This document shows positions 18,706 to 27,566 of a DNA stretch of 64,000 nucleotides, one piece after another. Each line of letters begins with the position of its first letter. Position 1 is the first letter of the stretch. The notes beneath the pieces are model-generated. The model did not search any database and was not told the DNA's origin. It saw only the letters and a list, made by a program, of their open reading frames with translations. Both the position numbers and the translations under genes were made by a program. The stretch is from the NCBI RefSeq assembly GCF_020733635.1, contig NZ_JAJFZL010000001.1:1922001-1986000 (forward strand), given 5' to 3'. The DNA comes from Nocardia spumae (GTDB lineage Bacteria; Actinomycetota; Actinomycetes; Mycobacteriales; Mycobacteriaceae).

Positions 18706-19893
18706 GTGAGGGCTGTGAGCGACTTCGATGCCGAGGTGCTGGCGGGGCCACGGGAACGGGCGTGTGCGCTGGTGGCCGGGTTTTCGCCCGAGGTACCGCC
18801 GTATTCGCAGCAGCCGTCGGCATTGAGCGAGGCGGAGTTCGCGCGCGGCGCGCGGCTGAATGTGGAGATGTTCTTCGATTTTCTGCATTCGGGCGAACTG
18901 CCGACTGCCGACGCGATGGGCGAGGTCGTGGAGTTGGCGCTCGAGCGGGTGCGCCAAGGGGTGCCGCTGGGCAGTGTGCTGTCCCGGTATCGAATCGCCG
19001 CCGCTTATATGACGAGCGTGTTGGAGCGGTCCGCGGGCCCGGCCGAACGAGCGGTACTCACCACCATCGGGCCGCGGTTGATGGAGTTCGTGGCGGCGGC
19101 TACCGCGCGGGTGGCCGTCGCGTGTGTCGAGGATGTGAGTGATCCGCTGTGGGAGCACCGCGATCGCCGCCGCGCCATCGCGGACGCGCTGCTGGAGGGG
19201 CGCGATCCGCTGGTCTGGTCGCAGGAGACCGCGATTCCGGTCGCGAAGTCGTTCCTGGTGGCGGTGTTCGACGTATCGACTGCGGCCGATCCGGCGCGGG
19301 TGACCCGGATGCGCAACGATCTGGACCGGATCGCCGGCACATTCGTGCGGATGGACAGTGCCGGATGGACCGTGCTGATGCCGCTGACCACGACTCGGGA
19401 GGAGGCCGTGGCGACGGTGCAGCGGATACTCGACGGCCCCGGCGACGGGAACGGTGTCGCACAGATGTGGGTCGGTGCGGCGTGCGCGCGGCGGCTGTCC
19501 GACATTCCGGCCGTCGCGGCGGAGGCCCGGACGGTCAGTGGCATCTGCCGGCGGACGGGACGGGGGGAGACGGTCACCGAGGTGCGAGAGGTTCTGCTCG
19601 AATTCGCGCTGACGGCGGGCCCCGCCGCCGGGCGGCACCTGTCGTCGATCGCCGGGGCACTGGACGGACAACCGGCGCTGGTCCAGACGCTGGACGCGTT
19701 CTTCGCCTGCCAATTCAATCAACTCGCGACCGCGCGCCGGCTCGGCGTGCACCGCAATACCGTCACCTACCGGCTGACCGGGATCGCCGAGGCGACCGGC
19801 TGGGACCCGTTGCACCCACGCGAGGCGATGGTCTTGTACGCGGCCCGGCTCACCGCCCTCGGTACCGAAGGCATGGACAACGGCGCCCCTTAG
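18706..19893 (+). CDS. PucR family transcriptional regulator
   Basis: A 395-residue regulator. The N-terminal half is a helical sensor-like region (about 1-150), the middle a GGDEF-like/CdaR-type region, and the C-terminus the PucR helix-turn-helix (about 330-385: TLDAFFACQFNQLATARRLGVHRNTVTYRL). This layout is typical of actinobacterial PucR/CdaR regulators of carbon or purine use. The GTG at 18706 is used; a GTG three codons later (VSDFDAEV) is equally possible. The divergent membrane-protein gene 8 bp away is a possible target. The secreted lipase gene follows 78 bp downstream in the same direction. Confidence 0.88.
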   Translation: MRAVSDFDAEVLAGPRERACALVAGFSPEVPPYSQQPSALSEAEFARGARLNVEMFFDFLHSGELPTADAMGEVVELALERVRQGVPLGSVLSRYRIAAAYMTSVLERSAGPAERAVLTTIGPRLMEFVAAATARVAVACVEDVSDPLWEHRDRRRAIADALLEGRDPLVWSQETAIPVAKSFLVAVFDVSTAADPARVTRMRNDLDRIAGTFVRMDSAGWTVLMPLTTTREEAVATVQRILDGPGDGNGVAQMWVGAACARRLSDIPAVAAEARTVSGICRRTGRGETVTEVREVLLEFALTAGPAAGRHLSSIAGALDGQPALVQTLDAFFACQFNQLATARRLGVHRNTVTYRLTGIAEATGWDPLHPREAMVLYAARLTALGTEGMDNGAP

Positions 19894-19971
19894 GCACTTT
19901 TCCAAACGACGGCCCGGCGCACTGTCGTATTGCCGGTACCGCGCCGGAACCGAGTGCGGTGTGCTGCGTAG

Positions 19972-21429
19972 GTGGACAGTGACGTCTTTGCCGACAGCAT
20001 CCGGGGGCGGCGGCCCCGTCATCTCGACGCGTGGCGCCGCCGGGCGTTCCTCGTGGCAGCCCTCTCGGTGGCCATGGTGTCGGCCGTTGCCGGAGTCTCG
20101 CACGCGCAGCCGCCGACGGTGCCGCCGCCGGGTGTTCCGGTGAAACCTCCGCTGCCCTTTCCGATTCCGCCCGCACCGCCGGAATTCGACCCGGCCTTCT
20201 ATCATCCCGATCAGTCGATCGTGGACAGCAAGCAGCCGGGTGAGATCATCGCGGCCCGCCAGGTGCATCTCGCCTACGCCTCGGCGCTACCGATCAATAT
20301 GGATGCCTGGCAGCTGTCGTTCCGTTCGACCAACACTCGCGGCCAGGCGGTTCCGGCGGTGACCACGGTGATGAAACCGCACGCCGCCGCGGCGACGCCG
20401 CGACCGCTACTGTCCTATCAGTTCGCCGAGGATTCCCTCGGACAGTATTGCCGCCCTTCATATCTGAGCCAGGTGGGATCGATCGGACCGCTGGCGGGAT
20501 CCGCGGAAACGACGAGTCTGTTCGCGGTTCCGATCGCGGCCGCGCAGATGGGCTGGGCTGTGGTCGTCACCGATACCGAGGGCCCGGATCAAGCGTTCGG
20601 CGCTGGCCCGCTGGAGGGACGGATCACGCTGGACGGTATTCGTGCGGCGGAGAACTTCGAGCCCATGCAACTCGATGGCGCCCGCACCGAGGTCGGGATG
20701 ACCGGATACTCCGGGGGAGCGATGGCCACCGGGCATGCGGCGGAATTGCACCGCGAATACGCGCCCGAGCTGAATATCGTCGGCGTCGCGGAGGGCGGTA
20801 TCCCGGCCGACGTCGGAGCGGCATTGAAGATGGCCAGCGGTAATGCCGGGGCGGGCATCATCTTCGCCGGTGCGGTCGGAGCCTCGCGCGAATATCCGGA
20901 ATTGGCGGATCTTTTCGACAAGTATCTGTCTCCGGCGGGCCGCGTGTTCGTGGCCGCCAAACAGAATCTGTGCCAGGTGCCGACCTCGCTGGTGGTGCCG
21001 TTCGTCGATATCGACAGCCTGTTCACGATTCCGCATCCGCTGGACGATCCGCGGGCGGTGACGGTGATGGACCGAATAAAGATGGGCCATCGGGTGCCGG
21101 ATATGCCGATGTTCATGCTGCAGTCCAACCCGGACTGGCTGGTGCCGGTCGGGCCGGTGAACGATCTCGTCGATACCTACTGCCACGATCCGTCCGCGCG
21201 CGTGCAGTACTTGCGCGACCACTTCAGCGAGCACCTCACGCTCGACACGTTCTCCATACCTCTGATGATCAAGTTCCTCGCCGATCGCTTCGACGGTGTC
21301 CCCGCGCCGAGTGGCTGCGGCAGCAAGGACGCAGGATCGGTACTGCTCGCGCCGGAGCTGTGGACGACACTGCTGCCACAGATCGCGCCGTTCATGCTGA
21401 ATCTGCTCGGCAAGCCCGTCGGACAGTGA
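19972..21429 (+). CDS. Secreted lipase (LIP/CALA-type family)
   Basis: An exported alpha/beta-hydrolase of 485 residues. The N-terminus RRRAFLVAALSVAMVSAVAGVSHAQ (about 22-46) is a signal peptide with a twin-arginine-like start, and a Pro-rich linker follows. The nucleophile motif GYSGG puts the serine at 247. Downstream motifs PDWLVP and HFSEH fit the Asp and His of the secretory lipase family that includes Candida antarctica lipase A and mycobacterial/nocardial homologues. It probably hydrolyses acylglycerols outside the membrane. The GTG start at 19972 leaves a ~20-residue cytoplasmic lead before the signal; a later start is possible. Confidence 0.92.
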   Translation: MDSDVFADSIRGRRPRHLDAWRRRAFLVAALSVAMVSAVAGVSHAQPPTVPPPGVPVKPPLPFPIPPAPPEFDPAFYHPDQSIVDSKQPGEIIAARQVHLAYASALPINMDAWQLSFRSTNTRGQAVPAVTTVMKPHAAAATPRPLLSYQFAEDSLGQYCRPSYLSQVGSIGPLAGSAETTSLFAVPIAAAQMGWAVVVTDTEGPDQAFGAGPLEGRITLDGIRAAENFEPMQLDGARTEVGMTGYSGGAMATGHAAELHREYAPELNIVGVAEGGIPADVGAALKMASGNAGAGIIFAGAVGASREYPELADLFDKYLSPAGRVFVAAKQNLCQVPTSLVVPFVDIDSLFTIPHPLDDPRAVTVMDRIKMGHRVPDMPMFMLQSNPDWLVPVGPVNDLVDTYCHDPSARVQYLRDHFSEHLTLDTFSIPLMIKFLADRFDGVPAPSGCGSKDAGSVLLAPELWTTLLPQIAPFMLNLLGKPVGQ

Positions 21430-21648
21430 GATGAATACGATCGCCGCGGCGATTCGGGCGGAAGGCTGTCACCGACGGCCGGGACGACCACGTGATCGCT
21501 TCCGTCTGAGAGATGACGCAGGGGGTTTCCGCATCCGTCAGCGGCAGGTGCCCGAAGAATACCGTCTGCGGGCCGTCTCGGGTGCGAGATCTATCGGGTC
21601 ACCGGGACGTGAGAGTTGTTGCGCAGCAACGCCGGGGCGTTAGGCAGT

Positions 21649-21675
21649 AGCGGCGAGTCGCTGCGACTCGCCGCT
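21649..21675. terminator. Hairpin terminator between convergent genes
   Basis: A 12-bp perfect stem (AGCGGCGAGTCG at 21649-21660, complement at 21664-21675) closes a 3-nt loop. It separates the lipase gene from the convergent secreted-protein gene. The rest of 21430-21700 holds only short, unconvincing frames. Confidence 0.75.
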
Positions 21676-21700
21676 GAATCCGGAATACGGGGCGTTCAGA

Positions 21701-22117
21701 TCAACGCGTCGGCGCCCATTTCGATGTGCCGGGCGCGGCGGTCAGCGTGGCAGCGAGATCGGCCCCGGCGATCGCGAGCGCGGGCCCGCCGACAGCGATT
21801 GTGCCGAGGATGCCACCGACCGCCGCGCCGGTCACCGCACCGGCGACGCAGCCCGCTGGAATGAACACGACCGTCGGCGAGGTGGCGACGCCGCCGACGA
21901 CGCAGCCGATCGCCGCGCCCGCCGCGGTGCCGCTGAATCCGCCGAGGGCGGTCGCGATCCCGAACTGCGTCGCGAATTCAGCTTCCGCCGCGTGGTTCTC
22001 CTGCACGGACGCGACCGGCTCGACGGCGGACGCGGCGTTGCTGGTGGCGATGCCGACAGTGGCGATCGCCGTAGCGGCGAGCAGGGCAGCGGCGGTGGTG
22101 GTGCGAATGCTGATCAT
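21701..22117 (-). CDS. Secreted glycine-zipper-rich small protein
   Basis: A 138-residue protein. The signal peptide covers about residues 1-33 (TTTAAALLAATAIATVGIATSNAASA). A short acidic stretch (VQENHAAEAEF) and a long Gly/Ala-rich hydrophobic region (about 55-125) follow, with repeated small-x3-small spacing such as GAAIGCVVGGVATSP and GAVTGAAVGGILGTIAVGG, and two cysteines about 20 residues apart. This pattern suits a membrane-inserting glycine-zipper protein. Similar small exported proteins are common in Nocardia, but I cannot assign a function. The ATG at 22117 follows AAGGAG by 8 nt. Confidence 0.85.
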   Translation of the reverse strand: MISIRTTTAAALLAATAIATVGIATSNAASAVEPVASVQENHAAEAEFATQFGIATALGGFSGTAAGAAIGCVVGGVATSPTVVFIPAGCVAGAVTGAAVGGILGTIAVGGPALAIAGADLAATLTAAPGTSKWAPTR

Positions 22118-22182
22118 CTGTGTATCTCCTTGTTGTGTAACGGAATCCGCGCGACGCAGCGGGCCCGCGAGATGAAGAACGT

Positions 22183-23296
22183 TCAGAGCTGCCAGAAAAG
22201 TTCGGGCGCGACATAACGCGGCCCGGCGCCGCCGCGCAGCCGGCGATCGAGCCATGGGTCGACGCCGCCACGGCTCACGGTCGCAGCCCGGTCTGCGGGC
22301 ACGGTGCCGCACAGTGCGGCGCTGGCACCGAACGCGCACAGATCGGTCGCGGAGTAGTGACCGGCGTCGACGATCGAGGCGTACTCGAGGCGCGGGTCGC
22401 GGATCTGCGACCACGACGGGTGCAGCGGCGTATCGCCGGACGCGAGCGGCAGCATCGGCCGGTCGAGCCCGGGTGCATCGGCGACGCCGTCCCACCCGGC
22501 CGAGCCGTCCAGCACCACGCCGGCCCGGATCCGCGGATCCGTCGCGGCCGTCCGCACGGTGGTCGGATCGCCGTAGGAATGCTCGACCATGGCGATACAG
22601 TCGAGGTCCACCAGCGCCCCGACGACGGGCAAGCTCGGCAGCAGGTCGACGGCGAGCCGGGTGTCAGCACGGCGATCGGCGAGTCGGGCGCGCATGTACC
22701 CGGTATCGTCGGGCATCACATCGCGGCGTGAACGCGCCACAGGGTGGATCGCCGTAGACGACGCCGTTCGGGAGCTCGACGGCCGGACCCTCGCCGGTGT
22801 GATCCATGGCGACCGCGACGTACCCGCGCGAGGCTCTCCTCGGCGAGGCCGGACAGAATCCAGTGCGGTGCCCCGAGACCTGGCGACATCACGACGACCG
22901 GCAGGCGGCCGAGGGACGTGTCGACGGCTGACCCCTCGACGGCCGCGACGGTGGCGGCGAGCATCGGCCCCCGACGCTTTCTCGGTGTGCAGCCATCGCG
23001 CCGACTCGATCGCGGTATTCGACCGCGCGATTGGATCGGCCGCCGGAACGTAGGACGCGGGCGCACCGGTGCTCGCGGCCGGGTACCAGACAGACACCAT
23101 GATCACGCGCACCGGTCCGGATCGGTGAGTGCGGCATCGATTCGGCCGACAGCGTGAGTGTCAGAGGGGCGGTGACGGGGGAGGGGCGCAAACCCTTAGC
23201 TACACAGGATGATCCGGCACCGCAGAGCGGACTGTCGCCGTGCGCTGACGGCGCGATGAGGATCGCAATGACGACCGCGAGAGTGACCAAGATCAC
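22183..23296 (-). pseudogene. Frameshifted secreted alpha/beta-hydrolase (PAF-acetylhydrolase-like)
   Basis: Homology-like segments lie in order on the minus strand but in different frames. First comes a hydrophobic leader (GTG 23296, VILVTLAVVIAILIAPSAHG), then VIMVSVWYPAAS near 23100. Next is a segment GSAVDTSLGRLPVVVMSPGLGAPHWI near 22960-22880, then ASRGYVAVAMDHTGEGP near 22830, then a long C-terminal part (22730-22183). The pattern VWYPA / PVVVMSPG / A.RGYVAVA.DHT is that of bacterial platelet-activating-factor acetylhydrolase-like enzymes. At least three frame changes are needed, and the nucleophile elbow reads VEHSYGDPT instead of GHS.GG. It is therefore a decayed gene unless the sequence has several indel errors. 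Confidence 0.8.
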
Positions 23297-23413
23297 CGCT
23301 GCGCTGGCTGGATGATGAGGAGAGCGAAGGAAAAGAGCCGTGCTCGTAAGCTACAGTGCACAATTCCGGAATCCGATGCCGGAAGCATTGTCGCAGGTAG
23401 CGAGCGGTTTTTC

Positions 23414-23489
<76 letters not shown>

Positions 23490-23782
23490 TTGGACCTCCG
23501 GATCGGGCGCTGGGCTCCGTTCCGGTGCGGGAGAAACCATAACAGGCGCGCGGGCGGAAAGTGAAATCGCCTGTTCAGGGGGTGGATTGGGGAATGTGCC
23601 CGGTGGCGGTAACGGATGGGGGCCCGGAAGGGATGAATCGGACGGAGCGTGTGGGGCGAGTCGTCGTGTTTACCCGGTTGCGACCCTTCCACCTGGCAGA
23701 ATGAGTGGGCGTGGTCTCGACCGATCCCCGCACGCGTGGTGGGTTGAGCAGCGTGGCTGGGGTTCCCGGTTGCGTACGAGGC

Positions 23783-25012
23783 ATGAAACGGGGTTTGGAC
23801 ATGGGCAGACGTCGAGACCGACAACGAACGAAGCTTGTGGCCGGGTGGCTGGGTGTGGTGTCGCTACTCGCGCTCGCGGTGACCGGATGCGGTAGTACCG
23901 GTGCGGTGGGCAACGGACCGGTGATTCAGGCCAATTCGGCCATCGACCTGGTCAAACCCAAGGTCGTCATGCCGGTCGCGGACGGTGCGACCGGGGTGTC
24001 GCCGGGGGAGCCGCTGCCGGTGCGGGTCGAGAACGGCAAGCTCACCGGTGTCACCATGCTCACACCGGACGGTGATCCGGTGGCCGGCCGGATCGCACCC
24101 GACGGCCTGTCCTGGGAGCCGGCCGAGCAGCTCGGTTTCGACCGGACCTACCGGCTGACCGCCGACGCGGTCGGCATCGGCGGTACCACCTCCACCACCA
24201 TGAGTTTCACCACACTGTCGCCGCGCGTGCGCACCCATCCGTGGTTGCTGCCCGGTGAGAACCAGGTGGTGGGGATCGGGCAGCCGGTGGCGGTGCAGTT
24301 CGACGAGAACATCCCGGACCGCCGCGTCGTGCAGGACGCCATCAAGATCACCACGGTGCCCGCCGTCGAGGGTGCCTTCTACTGGGTCAACAACCGCGAA
24401 GTGCGCTGGCGCCCCGAACATTTCTGGGCTCCCGGCACCCGGGTCACGGTCGACGTGAACACCTACGGCCGGGATCTGGGCCGCGGGGTGATCGGTGACA
24501 GCGATATCCATTCCAGCTTCACCGTCGGCGATCCGATGGTCTTCACCGCCGACGACAACACCAAGACGGTCACGGTCGAACACAACGGCCAGGTGGTGCG
24601 GACCATGCCGACCTCGATGGGTAAGGACTCCACGCCCACCCAGAACGGCGTCTACATCATCGGCGACCAGTTCGATCACATGATCATGGATTCCTCCACC
24701 TACGGCGTGTCCGCGACCGGTCCCAACGGGTATCGGACCCCGGTGGACTGGGCCACGCGGATGTCCTACAGCGGAATTTTCATGCACTCGGCACCGTGGT
24801 CGGTCGGGCAGCAGGGCTATTCCAATACCAGCCACGGCTGCCTGAACCTCAGCCCCGAGGATGCCCGGTGGGTGTACGAGAACGCCAAGCGCGGCGATAT
24901 CGCGATCGTGAAGAACACGGTGGGCGAAACCCTTTCCGGTCTCGACGGGCTCGGCGACTGGAACATTCCGTGGGCGGAGTGGAAGGCCGGTAACGCCGAC
25001 ACCGACCGCTGA
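23783..25012 (+). CDS. ldtB: L,D-transpeptidase (LdtMt2/LdtB type) lipoprotein
   Basis: Cell-wall enzyme forming 3-3 peptidoglycan cross-links outside the membrane; relatives are inhibited by carbapenems. The 409-residue product has a signal with lipobox LAVTGC, two Ig-like domains (about 60-230) and the YkuD catalytic domain with FMHSAPW (His335) and SHGCLNLS (Cys353). M. tuberculosis LdtMt2 has 408 residues with His336 and Cys354. That match in length and numbering is why I chose the ATG at 23783 over earlier starts (23705) or a later one (23801). A C-terminal stretch rich in Trp (DWNIPWAEW) is also a family trait. tRNA-Lys lies upstream, as I recall for M. tuberculosis. Confidence 0.95.
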   Translation: MKRGLDMGRRRDRQRTKLVAGWLGVVSLLALAVTGCGSTGAVGNGPVIQANSAIDLVKPKVVMPVADGATGVSPGEPLPVRVENGKLTGVTMLTPDGDPVAGRIAPDGLSWEPAEQLGFDRTYRLTADAVGIGGTTSTTMSFTTLSPRVRTHPWLLPGENQVVGIGQPVAVQFDENIPDRRVVQDAIKITTVPAVEGAFYWVNNREVRWRPEHFWAPGTRVTVDVNTYGRDLGRGVIGDSDIHSSFTVGDPMVFTADDNTKTVTVEHNGQVVRTMPTSMGKDSTPTQNGVYIIGDQFDHMIMDSSTYGVSATGPNGYRTPVDWATRMSYSGIFMHSAPWSVGQQGYSNTSHGCLNLSPEDARWVYENAKRGDIAIVKNTVGETLSGLDGLGDWNIPWAEWKAGNADTDR

Positions 25013-25153
25013 CGATCGGGCCGGTCGCGCGGATTCTCGCGCCTGGGAATCCGGTGCCGGCCTGCGGATCTACTCTCATCGCGTCGATCGAGCCGACGCC
25101 GTGTCCACGTATTCCGCGCAGGGCCCCGGCCCGGCGCAAGCGAGGAGTTCGTG

Positions 25154-26182
25154 ATGACCCGGGGCGATGTCCATCTGTGCGGCAGTGTGCCGCTGTCGAA
25201 TGCCGAGGCCGTTTTCACCGAGGCCGCGCGGCGGCTGGGGCCGTGGCTGGGGCGTATCCCGGACGGGGAGACCGGTGAGCGCGACAATTTCACCGTCTGG
25301 CAGTTGCCGCGCATGGGCGCCCATCCGGATCTGGAGACCGTGCCGCCGCCGAGCCCGGAGTACGGGCCCAGCGAGCGGGTGCGGCCGAAACCGGGAGTGG
25401 ATCCGGCGTCGATCGATTTCGGAGCGCTGGGGTACGCCGACGCCGCGCTGGAGTCTTGGCGGATCTTCCGCAAGCTTCGTGACCAGGGCGGTATCGAGGG
25501 GGGCGTCCGCTTCCAGGTCTGCCTGCCGACGCCGATCTCGGTGGTCGGCGCTTTCGTCGGCGACCCGCAGGATGTCCTGGAGCAGCGTTACGAGGCGGCG
25601 CTGCTGGCCGAGCTGGACCGGATCGTCGCGGATATCCCGCGCGGCGAGCTGGCGGTGCAATGGGATTGCCCCGTCGAATTCGCGATCTTCGAAGGGGTGT
25701 TCCCGTCCTGGTTCGGTACCGGTGACGAGGCGAAATTCGCGCAGATAGTGACCCGGCTGACCCGGCTCGGCGCGGCCGTTCCCGACGGTGTCGAACTCGG
25801 ATACCACCTGTGCTACGGCGATTTCGGGCATCGGCATTTCGCCGAGCCCGCCGACACCGGGCGCATGGTCGCGGTGATGTCCGCGGTGCTGGCGGCGGTG
25901 CCGCGCGGGATCGACTGGGTGCATATGCCGGTGCCCCGCTCACGTGCCGATCGCGACTACTTCGCGCCACTGGCCGCGCTGCCGCTGCCGGAGTCGACCC
26001 GGCTGTATCTGGGACTGATCCACGCCACCGACGGCGAGGACGGTGCTCGCCGCCGGATCGCGGCGGCGCGCGAGGTGGTGGACGGATTCGGGATCGCCAC
26101 CGAATGCGGATTCGGCCGCCGGTCCGCCGAGCAGATCCCGGACCTGCTCGACCTGCACGCTCGGGTGGCGGCCGAGCTGTGA
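25154..26182 (+). CDS. MetE/UroD-superfamily protein (methionine synthase-like)
   Basis: A 342-residue TIM-barrel protein resembling the C-terminal catalytic half of cobalamin-independent methionine synthase. The Zn-site motif HLCYGDFGHRHF supplies His218 and Cys220, and TECGFGRR supplies Cys318. Where MetE has Glu in the third ligand motif, this protein has DWVHMPVP (His257). The folate/homocysteine-binding N-terminal half of MetE is absent, so it is probably not a housekeeping methionine synthase but a methyl- or alkyl-transferase of unknown substrate. The ATG at 25154 (AGGAG 6 nt upstream) is preferred to the adjacent GTG at 25151. Its stop overlaps the start of the P450 gene (TGATG), so the two are translationally coupled. 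Confidence 0.8.
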   Translation: MTRGDVHLCGSVPLSNAEAVFTEAARRLGPWLGRIPDGETGERDNFTVWQLPRMGAHPDLETVPPPSPEYGPSERVRPKPGVDPASIDFGALGYADAALESWRIFRKLRDQGGIEGGVRFQVCLPTPISVVGAFVGDPQDVLEQRYEAALLAELDRIVADIPRGELAVQWDCPVEFAIFEGVFPSWFGTGDEAKFAQIVTRLTRLGAAVPDGVELGYHLCYGDFGHRHFAEPADTGRMVAVMSAVLAAVPRGIDWVHMPVPRSRADRDYFAPLAALPLPESTRLYLGLIHATDGEDGARRRIAAAREVVDGFGIATECGFGRRSAEQIPDLLDLHARVAAEL

Positions 26183-27468
26183 TGACGGTGCGCCGGTCGC
26201 GGGGCGAACGGGTCCTGCCGGCGGCCCCGACGGCGCATTGTTTCCCGTTCGCCGCCCGCACACCGAATCAGATGTCGTTCACCGAACGCGACCAGCGATA
26301 CCGGCTGCTGCATCAGTGGCCGGGGTCGAGCTTCGCACATGATTCGGGCTTGCACATGATCTGGAAATACCAGGATGTGCGGGAGGTGCTGGCCGCCGCG
26401 ACACCGGGGATCTCCAACGCCAACGCGTTGGATCCGCTCGTCGGATTCCCACGGATCGCCATGAACGCGCGGGCCCTTCCGCATCTGTTCCGCGACCTCG
26501 TTCCGCTGCCGTCGAAGGCGACCGCCAACGCCACCGATCCTGTACTGCACAAGCAGATCTGGGATGCCATGGCGGGGCCCGACGGCTTTTTCACGATTCC
26601 CGCCGCCCGGCGGGATGAATGTCGGGAGGAGTTGGCCGAGCATTTCCGGGCGGTATGTGATCCGAGTGCCGGACGCGACGACGGGCTTCTCGATGTGACA
26701 ACGATGTCGATCACCTATGCGGCCCGGGTCACCGCTTCGGCGGTCGGCGTGTCCGCGCATCACTGGCCCCGGCTCGCGGAGTGGAGTGGGGCGCAGTCGG
26801 GGCTGTTGGGCCGCAGGATGCGTGGCCGGGAGTTGGCTGTTGCGGTGCACGGACTGGGCCGTCTGTTCGCCGTGAGTGCGCAGTCGGTGCTGTCGGCACC
26901 CGCCGCCGCGCCGAGTTTCGCCGGACACCTGCGCGAGCACGGCATTCCCGATCGACCGGCGATCGCGGCGATGGCCAATTCGCTTGCCGCCGGGGTACAC
27001 ACCATCAGCGGCACTATTCAGCAGGGAGTGCAACGGCTGCTGGCCGATCCGGACCGGACCTGGTGGAACACGCTGGCGGATCCCGTGCAGGCGCCGCGGG
27101 TGGCGGCGAAGATTCTGCAGCTTGACCCGGGGTTGGTGGCATGGAAACGGCGGGCCGATCGCCGGGTCGTGCTGCGCAGCGGTACCACCTTGCCCAAGGG
27201 GCAGATTCTGGTCCTGTTCGCGGCGGCGAATCGCGATCCCGCGGCGTTCGGGGACCCGCTCGTCCTCGGTGGTTCGGGGAAGATGCCGTTGACATTCGGA
27301 TTCGGCACGCACATCTGCCCGGGACGGCAGCTGGCCACGGCGGCGGTCGAGGTCTTTTTGACCCAGCTGGCCGAGTTGAGCCCGCAAGCCCGACCGGTTC
27401 CCGAGAGTGATCCGCCGCGGTCACCGGATCTGCTGTTCAGCGGTGCGGACGTGCTGGTCCGGCGGTGA
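26182..27468 (+). CDS. Cytochrome P450 lacking the ExxR motif
   Basis: A heme-thiolate protein of 428 residues. The heme-binding signature FGFGTHICPG is intact (Cys379), and AAANRDPAAF precedes it as in bacterial P450s. Two normally invariant elements differ. The K-helix ExxR reads KILQ (Lys310, Gln313) before LDPGLVAWKRRAD, and the I-helix acid-alcohol pair reads AGVHT (His273-Thr274) instead of AG.(E/D)T. CYP157-family P450s of Streptomyces are known to lack ExxR, so the protein need not be inactive, but the chemistry may be unusual. The ATG at 26182 overlaps the MetE-like stop by 1 nt. No ferredoxin gene is nearby. Confidence 0.88.
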   Translation: MTVRRSRGERVLPAAPTAHCFPFAARTPNQMSFTERDQRYRLLHQWPGSSFAHDSGLHMIWKYQDVREVLAAATPGISNANALDPLVGFPRIAMNARALPHLFRDLVPLPSKATANATDPVLHKQIWDAMAGPDGFFTIPAARRDECREELAEHFRAVCDPSAGRDDGLLDVTTMSITYAARVTASAVGVSAHHWPRLAEWSGAQSGLLGRRMRGRELAVAVHGLGRLFAVSAQSVLSAPAAAPSFAGHLREHGIPDRPAIAAMANSLAAGVHTISGTIQQGVQRLLADPDRTWWNTLADPVQAPRVAAKILQLDPGLVAWKRRADRRVVLRSGTTLPKGQILVLFAAANRDPAAFGDPLVLGGSGKMPLTFGFGTHICPGRQLATAAVEVFLTQLAELSPQARPVPESDPPRSPDLLFSGADVLVRR

Positions 27469-27521
27469 CCACCGCGGCCCGGGCCGGTACCGGTATTTCC
27501 GGAACGCCGCCGGGTGACGGC

Positions 27522-27555
27522 GACGCGAGCCGCTCCGGCCGGGGCGGCTCGCGTC
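27522..27555. terminator. Terminator between P450 and convergent secreted protein
   Basis: A 12-bp perfect stem (GACGCGAGCCGC at 27522-27533, complement at 27544-27555) closes a 10-nt loop. It lies 53 bp past the P450 stop and 11 bp past the stop of the convergent gene. Confidence 0.75.
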
Positions 27556-27566
27556 TGATCCACTGA

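Noticed and set aside
21431..21643. A 70-codon frame directly after the lipase stop
   Set aside because: Arg-rich translation without domain or good ribosome site; more likely untranslated sequence before the terminator.
25013..25153. Cobalamin or SAM riboswitch before the MetE-like gene
   Set aside because: The 141-bp leader is too short and shows no B12-box or SAM-I-like stem order.
25957..27387. A 476-codon minus-strand frame opposite the MetE-like and P450 genes
   Set aside because: Antisense shadow without motifs; both plus-strand genes carry recognisable motifs.
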